From the NCBI RefSeq assembly GCF_000402035.1, contig NC_021289.1, positions 992,001 through 1,056,000 of the forward strand: a DNA stretch of 64,000 bases. The letters are read 5' to 3'. The notes beneath the pieces are model-generated. The model was not told where the DNA came from. It saw only the letters and a list, made by a program, of their open reading frames with translations, and searched no databases. A program made the position numbers and the translations under genes. The DNA is from Caballeronia insecticola. GTDB lineage: Bacteria; Pseudomonadota; Gammaproteobacteria; Burkholderiales; Burkholderiaceae. Of the stretch, positions 7,783-15,618 are shown piece by piece (position 1 is the stretch's first letter; every line of letters starts with the position of its first letter).

Positions 7783-7801
7783 GGCGTGTTCCTGTATTCG
7801 G

Positions 7802-8431
7802 CTAGCGGCCGCGCAGCATGGTCAGAAAGGAGCGCGGCACGAGCGCAACCATCGCAACGTGCACGACCACGAACGCGGCCATCACCGCCATCGCGCAGAA
7901 ATGGACGATGCGCGCGTTGTCATAGCCGCCCATCAACTCGCGCAGCAACGGAAACTGCACCGACTTCCAGATCGCGAGACCCGACAGCACGAGCACCATC
8001 AGATCGATCACGACGACGAGATACGCAAGCTTCTGCACCGCGTTGTACTGTTCGAGATTCGTGTGCGACAACTTCCCGGTGAGCGCGGCCAGCAGATCGC
8101 GCAGCACGGCGCGCGGCGAAAGCGGAAAGAACTTCATGCGAAAGCGGCCGCTCGCGAGATTGAGCGCGAGATACGCGATGCCGTTGAAGACCAGCAGCCA
8201 CATCGCCGCGAAATGCCATTGCAGCGCGCCGCCGAGCCAGCCGCCGAGCGTGATGGACGGCGGTATGACGAAACCCCGGAAAATCGGCGAGGCGTCGTAG
8301 ATGCGCCAGCCCGAAAACATCATGATCAACGCGGCGAGCGCATTGAGCCAATGCGTGACGCGCAGCCATACCGGATGAATCGGCGGCGCGCGGCGCGTGG
8401 TGTCCTGCGCTGGTGTAAGGGTCGTTTGCAT
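7802..8431 (-). CDS. Cytochrome b561-type membrane subunit
   Basis: This 209-residue protein has four hydrophobic segments and paired histidines typical of b-type haem binding: RVTHWLNALAALIMMFSGW, LVFNGIAYLALN, YLVVVIDLMVLVLSGLAIW, and HFCAMAVMAAFVVVHVAMVAL. It should pass electrons between the quinone pool and the co-transcribed molybdopterin enzyme. The frame is open to 8485, but that region contains the GTAACC-N16-CGAATT promoter. The methionine at 8431 (MQTTLTPAQD) has GGTGA eight bases upstream and is the better start. It is the first gene of the three-gene minus-strand operon. Confidence 0.88.
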   Translation of the reverse strand: MQTTLTPAQDTTRRAPPIHPVWLRVTHWLNALAALIMMFSGWRIYDASPIFRGFVIPPSITLGGWLGGALQWHFAAMWLLVFNGIAYLALNLASGRFRMKFFPLSPRAVLRDLLAALTGKLSHTNLEQYNAVQKLAYLVVVIDLMVLVLSGLAIWKSVQFPLLRELMGGYDNARIVHFCAMAVMAAFVVVHVAMVALVPRSFLTMLRGR

Positions 8432-8467
8432 GTGGATCACCGTGATGAAACGTCGGATACAAGTGAA

Positions 8468-8493
8468 TTCGTCGCGAGCCCGCAATCGGTTAC
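8468..8493 (-). promoter_or_regulatory. ECF (SigF-type) promoter for the cytochrome b / Mo-oxidoreductase / MXKDX operon
   Basis: Read on the minus strand, GTAACC (8493-8488) is followed after exactly 16 bases by CGAATT (8471-8466). This matches the SigF promoter pattern known from Caulobacter (GTAACC, 16-base spacer, CGAA). Transcription would start about 30 bases before the cytochrome b ATG at 8431. Confidence 0.7.
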
Positions 8494-8520
8494 AGCGACG
8501 CGAAAATTTTCATGCGCGCT

Positions 8521-8548
8521 GTAACCATCCGGGGCGAACGAACGAATT
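8521..8548 (+). promoter_or_regulatory. ECF (SigF-type) promoter for sigma factor / NrsF operon
   Basis: GTAACC at 8521-8526 is followed after exactly 16 bases by CGAATT at 8543-8548. It is the mirror image of the minus-strand promoter 28 bp away, indicating autoregulation of the sigma factor. Confidence 0.7.
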
Positions 8549-8576
8549 AAAGGGAGAGACGGCAAGGAGATTTATC

Positions 8577-8615
8577 ATGCGAATCCGCGCGACATGCAAG
8601 ACGCTTTCGCAATGA
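8577..8615 (+). CDS. Putative 12-residue leader ORF before the sigma factor
   Basis: A strong ribosome site AAGGAG (8564-8569) sits seven bases before an ATG that opens a 12-codon frame, [12 protein letters not shown], ending in TGA at 8613-8615. Its stop overlaps an ATG (8612) in the sigma reading frame in an ATGA arrangement, which could couple translation. No homology is recognisable and translation is unproven. Confidence 0.35.
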   Translation: MRIRATCKTLSQ

Positions 8616-8752
8616 AAGAGCTGGACGGCGACAGCCCGCTCCCGACGGTTGTGCTTGCTATGGTGGCTATTGCGGCGCACCACGGCTTCGGCTATTCTGA
8701 AACGACCGATCTAAAACTCGGTCTTCCCGGACTCGCCCATACAGGAACCATT

Positions 8753-9298
8753 TTGCAAGAAGCGGAAAGCCGCCTGAAAGCGCTCTTCGTCGCGGGGCTG
8801 GCCGGCGATCAGAATGCGTATCGCGGTTTCCTGCAAGCGCTTACGCGGCATCTGCGCGGCTACTTGCGCAAGCGCCTTCCGCAGCATCACGCCGACGTCG
8901 AAGATCTCGTTCAGGAGATTCTGCTCGCCGTGCACAATGCGCGTCACACCTACCGCACGGACGAACCGTTGACCGCCTGGCTGCACGCGATCGCCCGTTA
9001 CAAGCTGATGGATTTCTTCCGCTCTCGCGCGCGCCGCGAATCTCTGCATGATCCGCTCGACGATCACGCCGAGTTCCTGGCCGTCATCGACGACGAACCC
9101 GCGCAGGCGCGGCACGATATCGGCAAATTACTCGATGATCTTCCCGACAAGCAGCGCCTGCCGATTGTGCATATGAAGTTGGAAGGGCTGTCCGTCACCG
9201 AAACCGCGCGCATGACGGGACTTTCCGAATCCGCCGTGAAAGTCGGCGTGCATCGCGGCCTCAAGGCGCTTGCCGCGCGCATCCGGGGGTTGCGATGA
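8753..9298 (+). CDS. ECF RNA polymerase sigma factor (SigF-like)
   Basis: The conserved part begins near [24 protein letters not shown]. Region 2 ([20 protein letters not shown], then [24 protein letters not shown]) is followed by region 4 ([48 protein letters not shown]). The start is uncertain. In-frame ATGs occur at 8594, 8612 and 8660, but codons between about 8640 and 8752 have unusually low GC at the third position. A TTG at 8753 with AGGAA upstream gives 181 residues, about normal for the family. The stop overlaps the NrsF start (ATGA). The divergent promoters suggest it drives its own operon and the molybdo-oxidoreductase operon, with NrsF as anti-sigma. Confidence 0.88.
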   Translation: MQEAESRLKALFVAGLAGDQNAYRGFLQALTRHLRGYLRKRLPQHHADVEDLVQEILLAVHNARHTYRTDEPLTAWLHAIARYKLMDFFRSRARRESLHDPLDDHAEFLAVIDDEPAQARHDIGKLLDDLPDKQRLPIVHMKLEGLSVTETARMTGLSESAVKVGVHRGLKALAARIRGLR

Positions 9299-9936
9299 AG
9301 ACCGACGACCTCATTGGCTTGCTGTCGACTCAGGTAACGCGCATCGATCGCGGCACGGTCGCGCGGCGGTTCGCAACGGCGTTGCCCTTGGGCGCGCTCG
9401 GCTCGGTGATTCTCATGGCCATCGTGTTCGGCGTGCGGCCGGATCTCGCCAGCATCGCGCGCACGCCCATGTTCTGGGCAAAGGTCGCGTATCCGTTCGT
9501 CGTCGCGGTCGGTGCGTTGATCGCCGTCTCGCGGCTCGGGCGACCGGGCGCACGCGCGGGTTACGCGTGGGCGCTCGTCGGCTTGCCTTTTGTCGCGGTG
9601 TGGCTGGCGGGCTGGCTCGTCGTCCAGAGCGCGGCGCCGGGCGAACGCTTGCCTATCGTGCTCGGCCAGTCGTGGCGCACCTGCCCGTTCAACATTCTGC
9701 TGTTGTCGGTGCCCACCTTGCCCGCCGTCTTCTGGGCGATGAAGAGCCTCGCGCCCACGCGTCTGCGTCTCGCGGGCGCGGTCGCGGGCCTGCTTGCGAG
9801 CGCGATCGCCACGGTCGCCTATTGTCTGCATTGCCCGGAGATGAGTCCGGCGTTCTGGAGCGTGTGGTATGCAATCGGGATGATGCTGCCCGTGTGCATC
9901 GGCGCGTGGTTCGGGCCGCGATTCCTGCGCTGGTGA
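9295..9936 (+). CDS. nrsF: NrsF (DUF1109) membrane anti-sigma factor
   Basis: This 213-residue integral membrane protein has six predicted hydrophobic segments, for example [37 protein letters not shown] and [21 protein letters not shown]. Conserved cysteines occur in WRTCPFN and [10 protein letters not shown]. NrsF proteins hold SigF inactive at the inner membrane and release it on oxidant or metal stress such as chromate; the cysteines are implicated in sensing in Caulobacter. It overlaps the sigma gene by 4 bp, giving tight translational coupling. Confidence 0.88.
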   Translation: MKTDDLIGLLSTQVTRIDRGTVARRFATALPLGALGSVILMAIVFGVRPDLASIARTPMFWAKVAYPFVVAVGALIAVSRLGRPGARAGYAWALVGLPFVAVWLAGWLVVQSAAPGERLPIVLGQSWRTCPFNILLLSVPTLPAVFWAMKSLAPTRLRLAGAVAGLLASAIATVAYCLHCPEMSPAFWSVWYAIGMMLPVCIGAWFGPRFLRW

Positions 9937-10560
9937 TCAGGCGCTGCGGCGCGTGCGTTGCTTCTTTGGATTCGTGCTGACGCCGATCATCGCGAGCACC
10001 GGGCGCACCGCGCCTTCGAGCAACGCACGCTGCGGAGCCACGCGCGCAAGCACGCGCAGACCCATCAGCGACGCAAGCAGCGCCTTCGCCATGTCGGCGG
10101 TATGCAGGTTGGCGGGAATCGAGCCGTCGCGCTGGCCGGCCGCCACGCAGCGTTCGAAGAAGCCTTCAATGTCCTTCAGCACGCGGCTCAGCACGCGATG
10201 AAACTGCTTATCATGGGGTGCCAGTTCCATCGCCGAATTGACGATGAGACAGCCCTTGCGATGCGGATCGCTCATTGCAAGCTGGATGATTTCGTCGAAG
10301 AACGCGGCGATGGCATCGCGCGGCGGCATATGGTGTTCGAAGCGCCGCACGCGGTCGCGAAAGCCGCGATCGACATAGCGCTCGAACACACGCTCGTACA
10401 GCGCGCGCTTGTCGCCGAACGCGTTGTACAGGCTCGCGGAAGTCACGCCCATTGCCGTGGCGAGATCGCGCACGGACGTCGCCTCATAACCGTGCGACCA
10501 GAATTGCGCCATCGCCGCATCGAGCGCGGCGTCCTCGTCGAACTCACGCGGGCGCGCCAT
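9937..10560 (-). CDS. TetR family regulator (NemR/ComR-like)
   Basis: This 207-residue protein has an N-terminal helix-turn-helix (PREFDEDAALDAAMAQFWSHGYEATSVRDLATAMGVTSASLYNAFGDKRALYERVF) and the C-terminal motif HRKGCLIVNSAMEL. That motif carries the conserved cysteine found in NemR-type regulators that sense electrophiles or oxidants. It lies 15 bp downstream of the GST gene on the same strand. A perfect 16-bp palindrome upstream of the GST gene has NemR-box geometry, so the pair is likely an autoregulated detoxification operon. It ends 1 bp after the convergent nrsF gene. Confidence 0.9.
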   Translation of the reverse strand: MARPREFDEDAALDAAMAQFWSHGYEATSVRDLATAMGVTSASLYNAFGDKRALYERVFERYVDRGFRDRVRRFEHHMPPRDAIAAFFDEIIQLAMSDPHRKGCLIVNSAMELAPHDKQFHRVLSRVLKDIEGFFERCVAAGQRDGSIPANLHTADMAKALLASLMGLRVLARVAPQRALLEGAVRPVLAMIGVSTNPKKQRTRRSA

Positions 10561-10575
10561 GCACGGACTCCTTCT

Positions 10576-11280
10576 TCACGCTGTCTTCGGGTAGTTGGAC
10601 GGAAACAGCGCGCGCTTCGTCTCTTCGTCGTTGGTGGTCTTGAACGCATGCGTCTTGTTCACGGCACGCGCGCGTGCGACCGCGGGCCGGGCGTCGATCT
10701 GTGCGAACCAGCGCTTCACTTCCGGATAGGGAGCGAGCGCATCTTCGCTATTCTTGAACACACGCGACGCGCGGTCGAGCCACCCCCACGCCGACATATC
10801 CGCAATCGTGTAGCTTTCGCCGACGACATATTCACGCCCCTTCAGCCGGTCGTTCAGCACCTGATAATGCCGCTCCGCCTCGCGACGATAACGGTTCACC
10901 GCATAGTCGAGCCCTTCGGGCGCCGCATACTGGAAGTGCACCGCTTGCCCCGAAAACGGCCCGAGACCGCTCGCCACGAACATGAGCCATGAAAGAAGCT
11001 GCGGACGGTCTTCGGGCGCGCCGAGAAACTGGCCGGTCTTTTCCGCGAGATAAAGCAGGATGGCAGTGGAATCGAACACGACAGCCGGCTTGCCCCCCGG
11101 CCCTTCCGTATCGACAATGGCGGGCACCTTGCCATTCGGGTTGATCGCACGAAACTCGGGCGAGTGCTGCTCACCCTTGCTGGTATCGATGGGCTTGAGC
11201 TCGTAAGGCAACCCGGACTCTTCGAGAAACAGCGCGATCTTCGCGGGATTGGGCGTAGGGTGGAAATAGAACTGGATCAT
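10576..11280 (-). CDS. Glutathione S-transferase (YfcG/GstB-like)
   Basis: This 234-residue enzyme has an N-terminal thioredoxin-like domain (FYFHPTPNPAKIALFLEESGLPYELKPIDTSKGEQHSPEFRAINPNGKVPAI, then VFDSTAILLYLAEKTG). Its helical C-terminal domain carries the N-capping motif YTIADMSAWGW. The Thr-Pro-Asn-Pro-Lys segment near residue 9-13 resembles the Nu-class YfcG active site, which has disulfide reductase activity. It would conjugate glutathione to electrophiles or reduce disulfides. It is the first gene of an operon with the TetR regulator and has a candidate operator 38 bp upstream. Confidence 0.9.
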   Translation of the reverse strand: MIQFYFHPTPNPAKIALFLEESGLPYELKPIDTSKGEQHSPEFRAINPNGKVPAIVDTEGPGGKPAVVFDSTAILLYLAEKTGQFLGAPEDRPQLLSWLMFVASGLGPFSGQAVHFQYAAPEGLDYAVNRYRREAERHYQVLNDRLKGREYVVGESYTIADMSAWGWLDRASRVFKNSEDALAPYPEVKRWFAQIDARPAVARARAVNKTHAFKTTNDEETKRALFPSNYPKTA

Positions 11281-11318
11281 GCGCGCGACTCCATGTCGTG
11301 ACCGATGTCACGTCATTC

Positions 11319-11334
11319 TAGATCGATCGATCTA
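11319..11334. promoter_or_regulatory. Perfect 16-bp palindrome, candidate TetR operator
   Basis: TAGATCGATCGATCTA is fully self-complementary. Its outer TAGA/TCTA half-sites and spacing resemble the NemR box (TAGACC-N4-GGTCTA). It lies 38 bp upstream of the GST start, so binding by the downstream TetR protein would block the GST-tetR operon. Confidence 0.6.
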
Positions 11335-11365
11335 AAATGCGCAATCGCGCAATCATGACGAAACT

Positions 11366-12385
11366 TCAGGCAATCGCCTGCGCCCGCAACTCCGCGATCA
11401 GCGCTGCCGGCAACTCGACGCCCTCGCGCGCAGAACGCGCGGCCACATCGTGCCGCCGATATCCGGGCAAACGGACGCCTTCATCGACGAGCATCATGTC
11501 GACGAGCGTCTCGATGCGTTCGAGATACGCATCGTTGCCGGCGAGCGCGCCCGGATCGATGATCCAGAACAGATGACCGATGCGCGAACGCTTGCCTTCC
11601 GCCGTCAGGAACGAACCGGCTTCCGCGCCGAATTGCGCGCCTGCCAGCGCCGCTGCAAGCAGTTCGACCATCAGCGCCAGCATCGCGCCTTTCGCGCCGC
11701 CGAAGGGCAGCATCATGCCATCGAGCGCGGCGTGCGCGTCGGTGGTCGGCTGGCCGTCGGCGGTGGTCGCCCAGCCTTCGGGAATCGGCTTGCCGTCGCG
11801 CGCCGCAACCATGATCTTGCCGCGCGCCACGTGAGAGAGCGACAAGTCGATCATCAACGGCTTGCCATTCGCACGCGGAAACACGGCCGCGATCGGGTTC
11901 GTGCCGAACAACGGCCGCGAGCCGCCCCACGCGGGCATGCAGCCGGGCGCGTTGCTGAACGCGAGTCCGACCAAGCCTGCTTCGCCGACGGCTTCCAAAT
12001 GATGCGCGCCCGCGCCGAAGTGATGACTGCGCGTGACGCTCGCCGCCGCCGTGCCGAACGTGCGCGCGCGTTCAATGCCGGTGGCGATCGCGAGTTCGCA
12101 TGCGGCGAACGCGAGACCGTCGGCGGCATCGACGAGAAACGCCGCGCCCTTGTCGCGCACGATGTGCGGCACCGCAGCCGGATCGACGCGGCCGTTGCGC
12201 AATTGCGCGAGATACATGGGCAAACGCGCGACGCCGTGCGAAGCGAGACCGCGCATGTCGGCATAGACGAGCGCGCGTGCGGTTGCCTCGGCGCTCGCTG
12301 CCGTGGAACCCACTGCGAGCAACGCGTCGCGCGCGAGTGCATGAAGCGCATCGGGCGTCAGCGCTTCCTGATTCAAACTGCTCAT
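11366..12385 (-). CDS. Malate/L-lactate dehydrogenase family (Ldh2), candidate (R)-sulfolactate dehydrogenase
   Basis: This 339-residue NAD(P)-dependent 2-hydroxyacid/2-ketoacid oxidoreductase of the Ldh2 family shows SHGVARLPMYLAQLRNG, TRSHHFGAGAHHLE, PLFGTNPIAAVFPR, DLSLSHVARGKI and the GGAKGAMLALMVELLAAAL segment. ComC, an Ldh2 member, oxidises (R)-sulfolactate; others act on malate, ureidoglycolate or piperideine carboxylate. The ATG at 12385 overlaps the dctA stop by 4 bp, so it is the last gene of the suyA-suyB-dctA operon, which favours a sulfolactate or related hydroxyacid role. The substrate assignment is inference. Confidence 0.85.
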   Translation of the reverse strand: MSSLNQEALTPDALHALARDALLAVGSTAASAEATARALVYADMRGLASHGVARLPMYLAQLRNGRVDPAAVPHIVRDKGAAFLVDAADGLAFAACELAIATGIERARTFGTAAASVTRSHHFGAGAHHLEAVGEAGLVGLAFSNAPGCMPAWGGSRPLFGTNPIAAVFPRANGKPLMIDLSLSHVARGKIMVAARDGKPIPEGWATTADGQPTTDAHAALDGMMLPFGGAKGAMLALMVELLAAALAGAQFGAEAGSFLTAEGKRSRIGHLFWIIDPGALAGNDAYLERIETLVDMMLVDEGVRLPGYRRHDVAARSAREGVELPAALIAELRAQAIA

Positions 12386-13704
12386 TTGTGCATGTCCTGC
12401 ATGGCTTGATGCGGCCCGGGCTCGATCATCAGGCGCACTTCCTCTTCGCGTGCGCCGCGTGGATCGGCGAGCACTGCGCGCGCCGTCTCCACGTCGAACA
12501 CACCTTCCCAGCGCGCGACGACGAGCGTCGCGACTGCATTGCCGATCATGTTGACGATCGCGCGAATCTCGTTGAGCACGCGGTCGATGCCGATGATGAG
12601 CGTGATGCCCGCAACCGGAATGATGTTGTGAGACGACAGTGTAGCCGTTAGCGCGACGAGCGCCGCGCCCGCCACACCCGCGCCGCCCTTCGACGTGACG
12701 AGCAGAATCGCCAGCAGGCCGAGTTGCTGCATCAGCGTGAGATGCGTGTTGGTCGCCTGCGCGATGAAGAGCGAAGTCATCGTCAGATAGATGGCCGCGC
12801 CGTCGAGGTTGAACGAATAGCCCGTAGGCAACACCAGACCGACGACCGATTTCGGGCAACCCAGACGTTCGAACTTTTCCATCAGACGTGGAAGCACGGA
12901 TTCCGTCGTCGATGTGCCGAGCACGATCAGCAATTCTTCGCGCAGATATTTGAGCAACGGCCAGAGTCCGACGCCCGCCCATCGGCACGCTGTGCCGAGC
13001 ACGATGCCGATAAAGAGAATGCTCGTCACATAGAAGCAGAGGATCAGCAGGCCGAGTTGCTGCAATGCGCCGATGCCGTATTTGCCGACCGTGAACGCGA
13101 TCGCACCGAATGCGCCGAGCGGCGCGAGACGCATGATCATCTCGACGATGCGCATCAACGCGTCGCCGAACTGCTCGATGCCTTGCGCGAGAAACTTGCT
13201 GCGCTCCGCCATGAGCGACAGCGCCACGCCGAACAGCACGGAAAACAGCAGCACCTGAAGCAGATCGCCGCGCGCGAATGCGCCGACCACGGAGTTCGGT
13301 ACGATCTCTTCGAGAAAGCTTCGCTGTCCCGCGCCGTGCGCTTCGGTGACGAACTGCGATACGGCGCCGGGATCGAGCGTCTTCGGATCGATATCGAGAC
13401 CCGCGCCGGGACGCACGACGTTCGCCACGATCATGCCGATAATGAGCGCGATCGTCGTCACAATCTCGAAGTAAAGAATGGTCTTGAAGCCGACGCGCCC
13501 GACCTGCTTCAGGCTTTCCATGCGCGCAATGCCAATGGACACTGTGCAGAAGATCAGAAGCGTGATGAGCATCTTGATCAGACGGATGAAGGTATCGCCG
13601 AGCGGCTTGAACTGCACGCCGAGCGACGGGGCGAGATAGCCGACGAGAATGCCGGCAGCCAGGCCGATGAGAACCTGGACGTAGAGATGCTTGAGCACGC
13701 GCAA
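12382..13704 (-). CDS. dctA: C4-dicarboxylate (DctA-family) transporter
   Basis: This is a sodium/proton:dicarboxylate symporter of the DAACS family, about 440 residues. Signature segments are LREELLIVLGTSTTESVLPRLMEKFERLG, the helical hairpin 1 serine-rich loop, and PTGYSFNLDGAAIYLTMTSLFIAQAT in TM7 with the NLDG substrate/sodium site. The start is set at TTG 13704 because GGAGGAG ends eight bases upstream; an ATG at 13737 would put that ribosome site inside the gene. Its position between suyB and the Ldh2 dehydrogenase suggests it imports the operon's substrate, a dicarboxylate or its sulfonate analogue. TRAP or TauE-type carriers are more usual for sulfonates, so this is worth testing. Confidence 0.92.
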   Translation of the reverse strand: MRVLKHLYVQVLIGLAAGILVGYLAPSLGVQFKPLGDTFIRLIKMLITLLIFCTVSIGIARMESLKQVGRVGFKTILYFEIVTTIALIIGMIVANVVRPGAGLDIDPKTLDPGAVSQFVTEAHGAGQRSFLEEIVPNSVVGAFARGDLLQVLLFSVLFGVALSLMAERSKFLAQGIEQFGDALMRIVEMIMRLAPLGAFGAIAFTVGKYGIGALQQLGLLILCFYVTSILFIGIVLGTACRWAGVGLWPLLKYLREELLIVLGTSTTESVLPRLMEKFERLGCPKSVVGLVLPTGYSFNLDGAAIYLTMTSLFIAQATNTHLTLMQQLGLLAILLVTSKGGAGVAGAALVALTATLSSHNIIPVAGITLIIGIDRVLNEIRAIVNMIGNAVATLVVARWEGVFDVETARAVLADPRGAREEEVRLMIEPGPHQAMQDMHK

Positions 13705-13856
13705 GATGGTGTCTCCTCCACTTGCTGCAGATGACAAACGGGCGCGCGTCTGCGGCTCGCCGCCGCTTCTGAGTCGGCTGGCGAACCGGCGCGCGCACCG
13801 GACGAGGACTGCTGTCTGCCTTGCTGCTTTTACGATGCTGCTTCTTTATCGCGGCG

Positions 13857-15032
13857 TCACGCGCTTTCGAACAGACGCGTCATCACGAACTCGCGATGAC
13901 CCAGCACTTCCGCCGCGGTCCAGCGGCCGTTCGCGGTGGCGAGCATGCATTCGAGCAGCTTGTCGCCAGTTTCGTCGAGGTTCTGCTCGCGTTGCAAGAG
14001 GCCGGACACATCGACATCGATATGCTCGCTCATCGTACGCACCGTGCGCGGGTTCGCGCAGATCTTAATGACGGGCACGATCGCATTGCCGATCACGTTG
14101 CCTTGCCCTGTCGGGAAGAAGTGCACCGCGAAGCCCGACGCCGCGCACAGCGTCACCATCTCCGCCGCCGCCGACGAGGAATCCATGAACCACAGTCCCG
14201 AATGCGTCGGTTCCTCGGCTTTGTCGAGCACGCCGTCGACCATGCACTTCTTGCCGATCTTCTGGATGTTGCCGAGCGCCTTTTCCTCGATGGTCGTCAG
14301 CCCCCCCGCGATGTTGCCCTTGGTCGGCTGCGACTCGGAGAGGTCGTCGGTCTTCCAGCGGTTGATCATGTCCTGATAGCGGTCGAACATGAACTGGAAG
14401 CGCTCGCGCACGGCGTCGTTCGCACAGCGCGCCGCGACGATCTGCTCGCCGCCCGTCAGTTCCGAGGTCTCGCCGAACACGAGCGTGTTGCCGAGGCCAT
14501 AGAGCTTGTCGAACGCATTGCCGACGGTGGGATTCGCGCCGCAGCCGGAGGTCGTGTCCGACTCGCCGCATTTCGTCGATACCCACAGGTCGCTGATCGG
14601 GCATTCCTCGCGTTCGAGCGTGGTCGCGTATTGAACCATTTTTTTCGCGGCCTTCGATGCGCGCATGATCGTGTCATGGTCGCCGTGCAGTTCGATGCCG
14701 AAGCCCATCACCGGCTTGCCCGACTTCGCGATGCCGTCGACGACGCGTTTGGTCCAGCCCTCTTCGATGCCGATCACGATCACGGCCGCGACGTTCGGAT
14801 TGCTGCCCGCGCCGATCAGCGTGCGGAAGTGCAGGTCGAGATCCGCGCCGAATTGCAGACGGCCATATGGATGCGGCACGGCCATCGTGCCTTTGATCGC
14901 GCTTTCGACGGCCAGCGCGGCGGCGTTGGAAAGATCGTCCACCGGCAGGATGATGACGTGGTTGCGCACGCCGACGCGGCCGTTTTCACGGCGATAACCG
15001 CGGAAGGTGGTGTCCAGTTGAATCACGCTCAT
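13857..15032 (-). CDS. suyB: UxaA-family lyase large subunit, candidate (2R)-sulfolactate sulfo-lyase subunit beta
   Basis: This 391-residue protein corresponds to the catalytic part of altronate/galactarate dehydratase-like enzymes: [21 protein letters not shown] at the N-terminus, [24 protein letters not shown] with conserved cysteines near residues 152-171, and [20 protein letters not shown]. The two-protein arrangement, with a separate small SAF-domain subunit upstream, is typical of SuyAB, which splits sulfolactate into pyruvate and sulfite. An altronate or other hydroxyacid dehydratase is the alternative. It lies in a minus-strand operon with suyA (49-bp gap), dctA and the Ldh2 dehydrogenase. 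Confidence 0.75.
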   Translation of the reverse strand: MSVIQLDTTFRGYRRENGRVGVRNHVIILPVDDLSNAAALAVESAIKGTMAVPHPYGRLQFGADLDLHFRTLIGAGSNPNVAAVIVIGIEEGWTKRVVDGIAKSGKPVMGFGIELHGDHDTIMRASKAAKKMVQYATTLEREECPISDLWVSTKCGESDTTSGCGANPTVGNAFDKLYGLGNTLVFGETSELTGGEQIVAARCANDAVRERFQFMFDRYQDMINRWKTDDLSESQPTKGNIAGGLTTIEEKALGNIQKIGKKCMVDGVLDKAEEPTHSGLWFMDSSSAAAEMVTLCAASGFAVHFFPTGQGNVIGNAIVPVIKICANPRTVRTMSEHIDVDVSGLLQREQNLDETGDKLLECMLATANGRWTAAEVLGHREFVMTRLFESA

Positions 15033-15081
15033 GATGTCTCTCTCGATATGGGGTGGAAGTACGAAGCTCGTGACGCGATGA

Positions 15082-15426
15082 TTACCAGCGCTTCGTCTTG
15101 ATGTTATGCACGTGTGCGTGCTCGCCCGCCGTGATGGGCGCCACCACCTTGCCGATATCGACGCCGTACTTGAACACGGTGTCGCCGACGCTCATGTCCT
15201 TCAGCGCCACCTTGTGACCGATAGGAATGTCCTGCTTCGCGTTGACTGTCACGATTTCGTCTTCGTCCATGATCCACGCGTTCAGCTGCGAACCCGCCCT
15301 GATGCCCTCCACCACCGCGACGCCGACCGTGTCCTTGGCCTCGTGCAGCACGATGTGAATCGTCTTGCGCTCGCCCGCACCGGATTTGTTCGCCGCACCG
15401 CTTGCTCCTGCTGTCGCGTAACTCAT
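15082..15426 (-). CDS. suyA: SAF-domain small subunit, candidate (2R)-sulfolactate sulfo-lyase subunit alpha
   Basis: This 114-residue protein has the UxaA N-terminal SAF domain: [56 protein letters not shown], and the end [10 protein letters not shown]. It is the small subunit paired with the downstream lyase subunit. The frame is open to 15498, but ATG 15426 follows GGAGGAAGGAGCAC, an excellent ribosome site, and is preferred. It is the first gene of the operon, divergent from the GntR regulator, with an AT-rich control region of about 190 bp between. Confidence 0.75.
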   Translation of the reverse strand: MSYATAGASGAANKSGAGERKTIHIVLHEAKDTVGVAVVEGIRAGSQLNAWIMDEDEIVTVNAKQDIPIGHKVALKDMSVGDTVFKYGVDIGKVVAPITAGEHAHVHNIKTKRW

Positions 15427-15511
15427 GTGCTCCTTCCTCCTGACTGGGTTGATGAGATCGGTGGCGCGCTGGTCGAAGCCGCCGCCGTTGAAATGCATAC
15501 TAGGACGCTAT

Positions 15512-15555
15512 CTCATCCATGTCAACTAACTCATCTATATGTGTTATATGACTGA
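15512..15555. promoter_or_regulatory. AT-rich divergent control region of suyA and gntR, candidate operator repeats
   Basis: CTCATCCATGT (15512-15522) recurs 18 bp later as CTCATCTATATGT (15530-15542), followed by TTATATGA. The stretch is markedly AT-rich against its surroundings. It is a plausible binding region for the UTRA-type GntR regulator; a clean inverted repeat was not seen. Confidence 0.35.
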
Positions 15556-15618
15556 TTGCCGGGGGTACAATCGCTTCATTCGAAGGTTCGGTTCAAAAAA
15601 CGACGAGAGGGAGGCGTG

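Noticed and set aside
11366..13798. 810-residue open frame on the minus strand
   Set aside because: Only the last 339 residues are coding; the rest is the reverse-frame shadow of dctA. The real gene starts at 12385.
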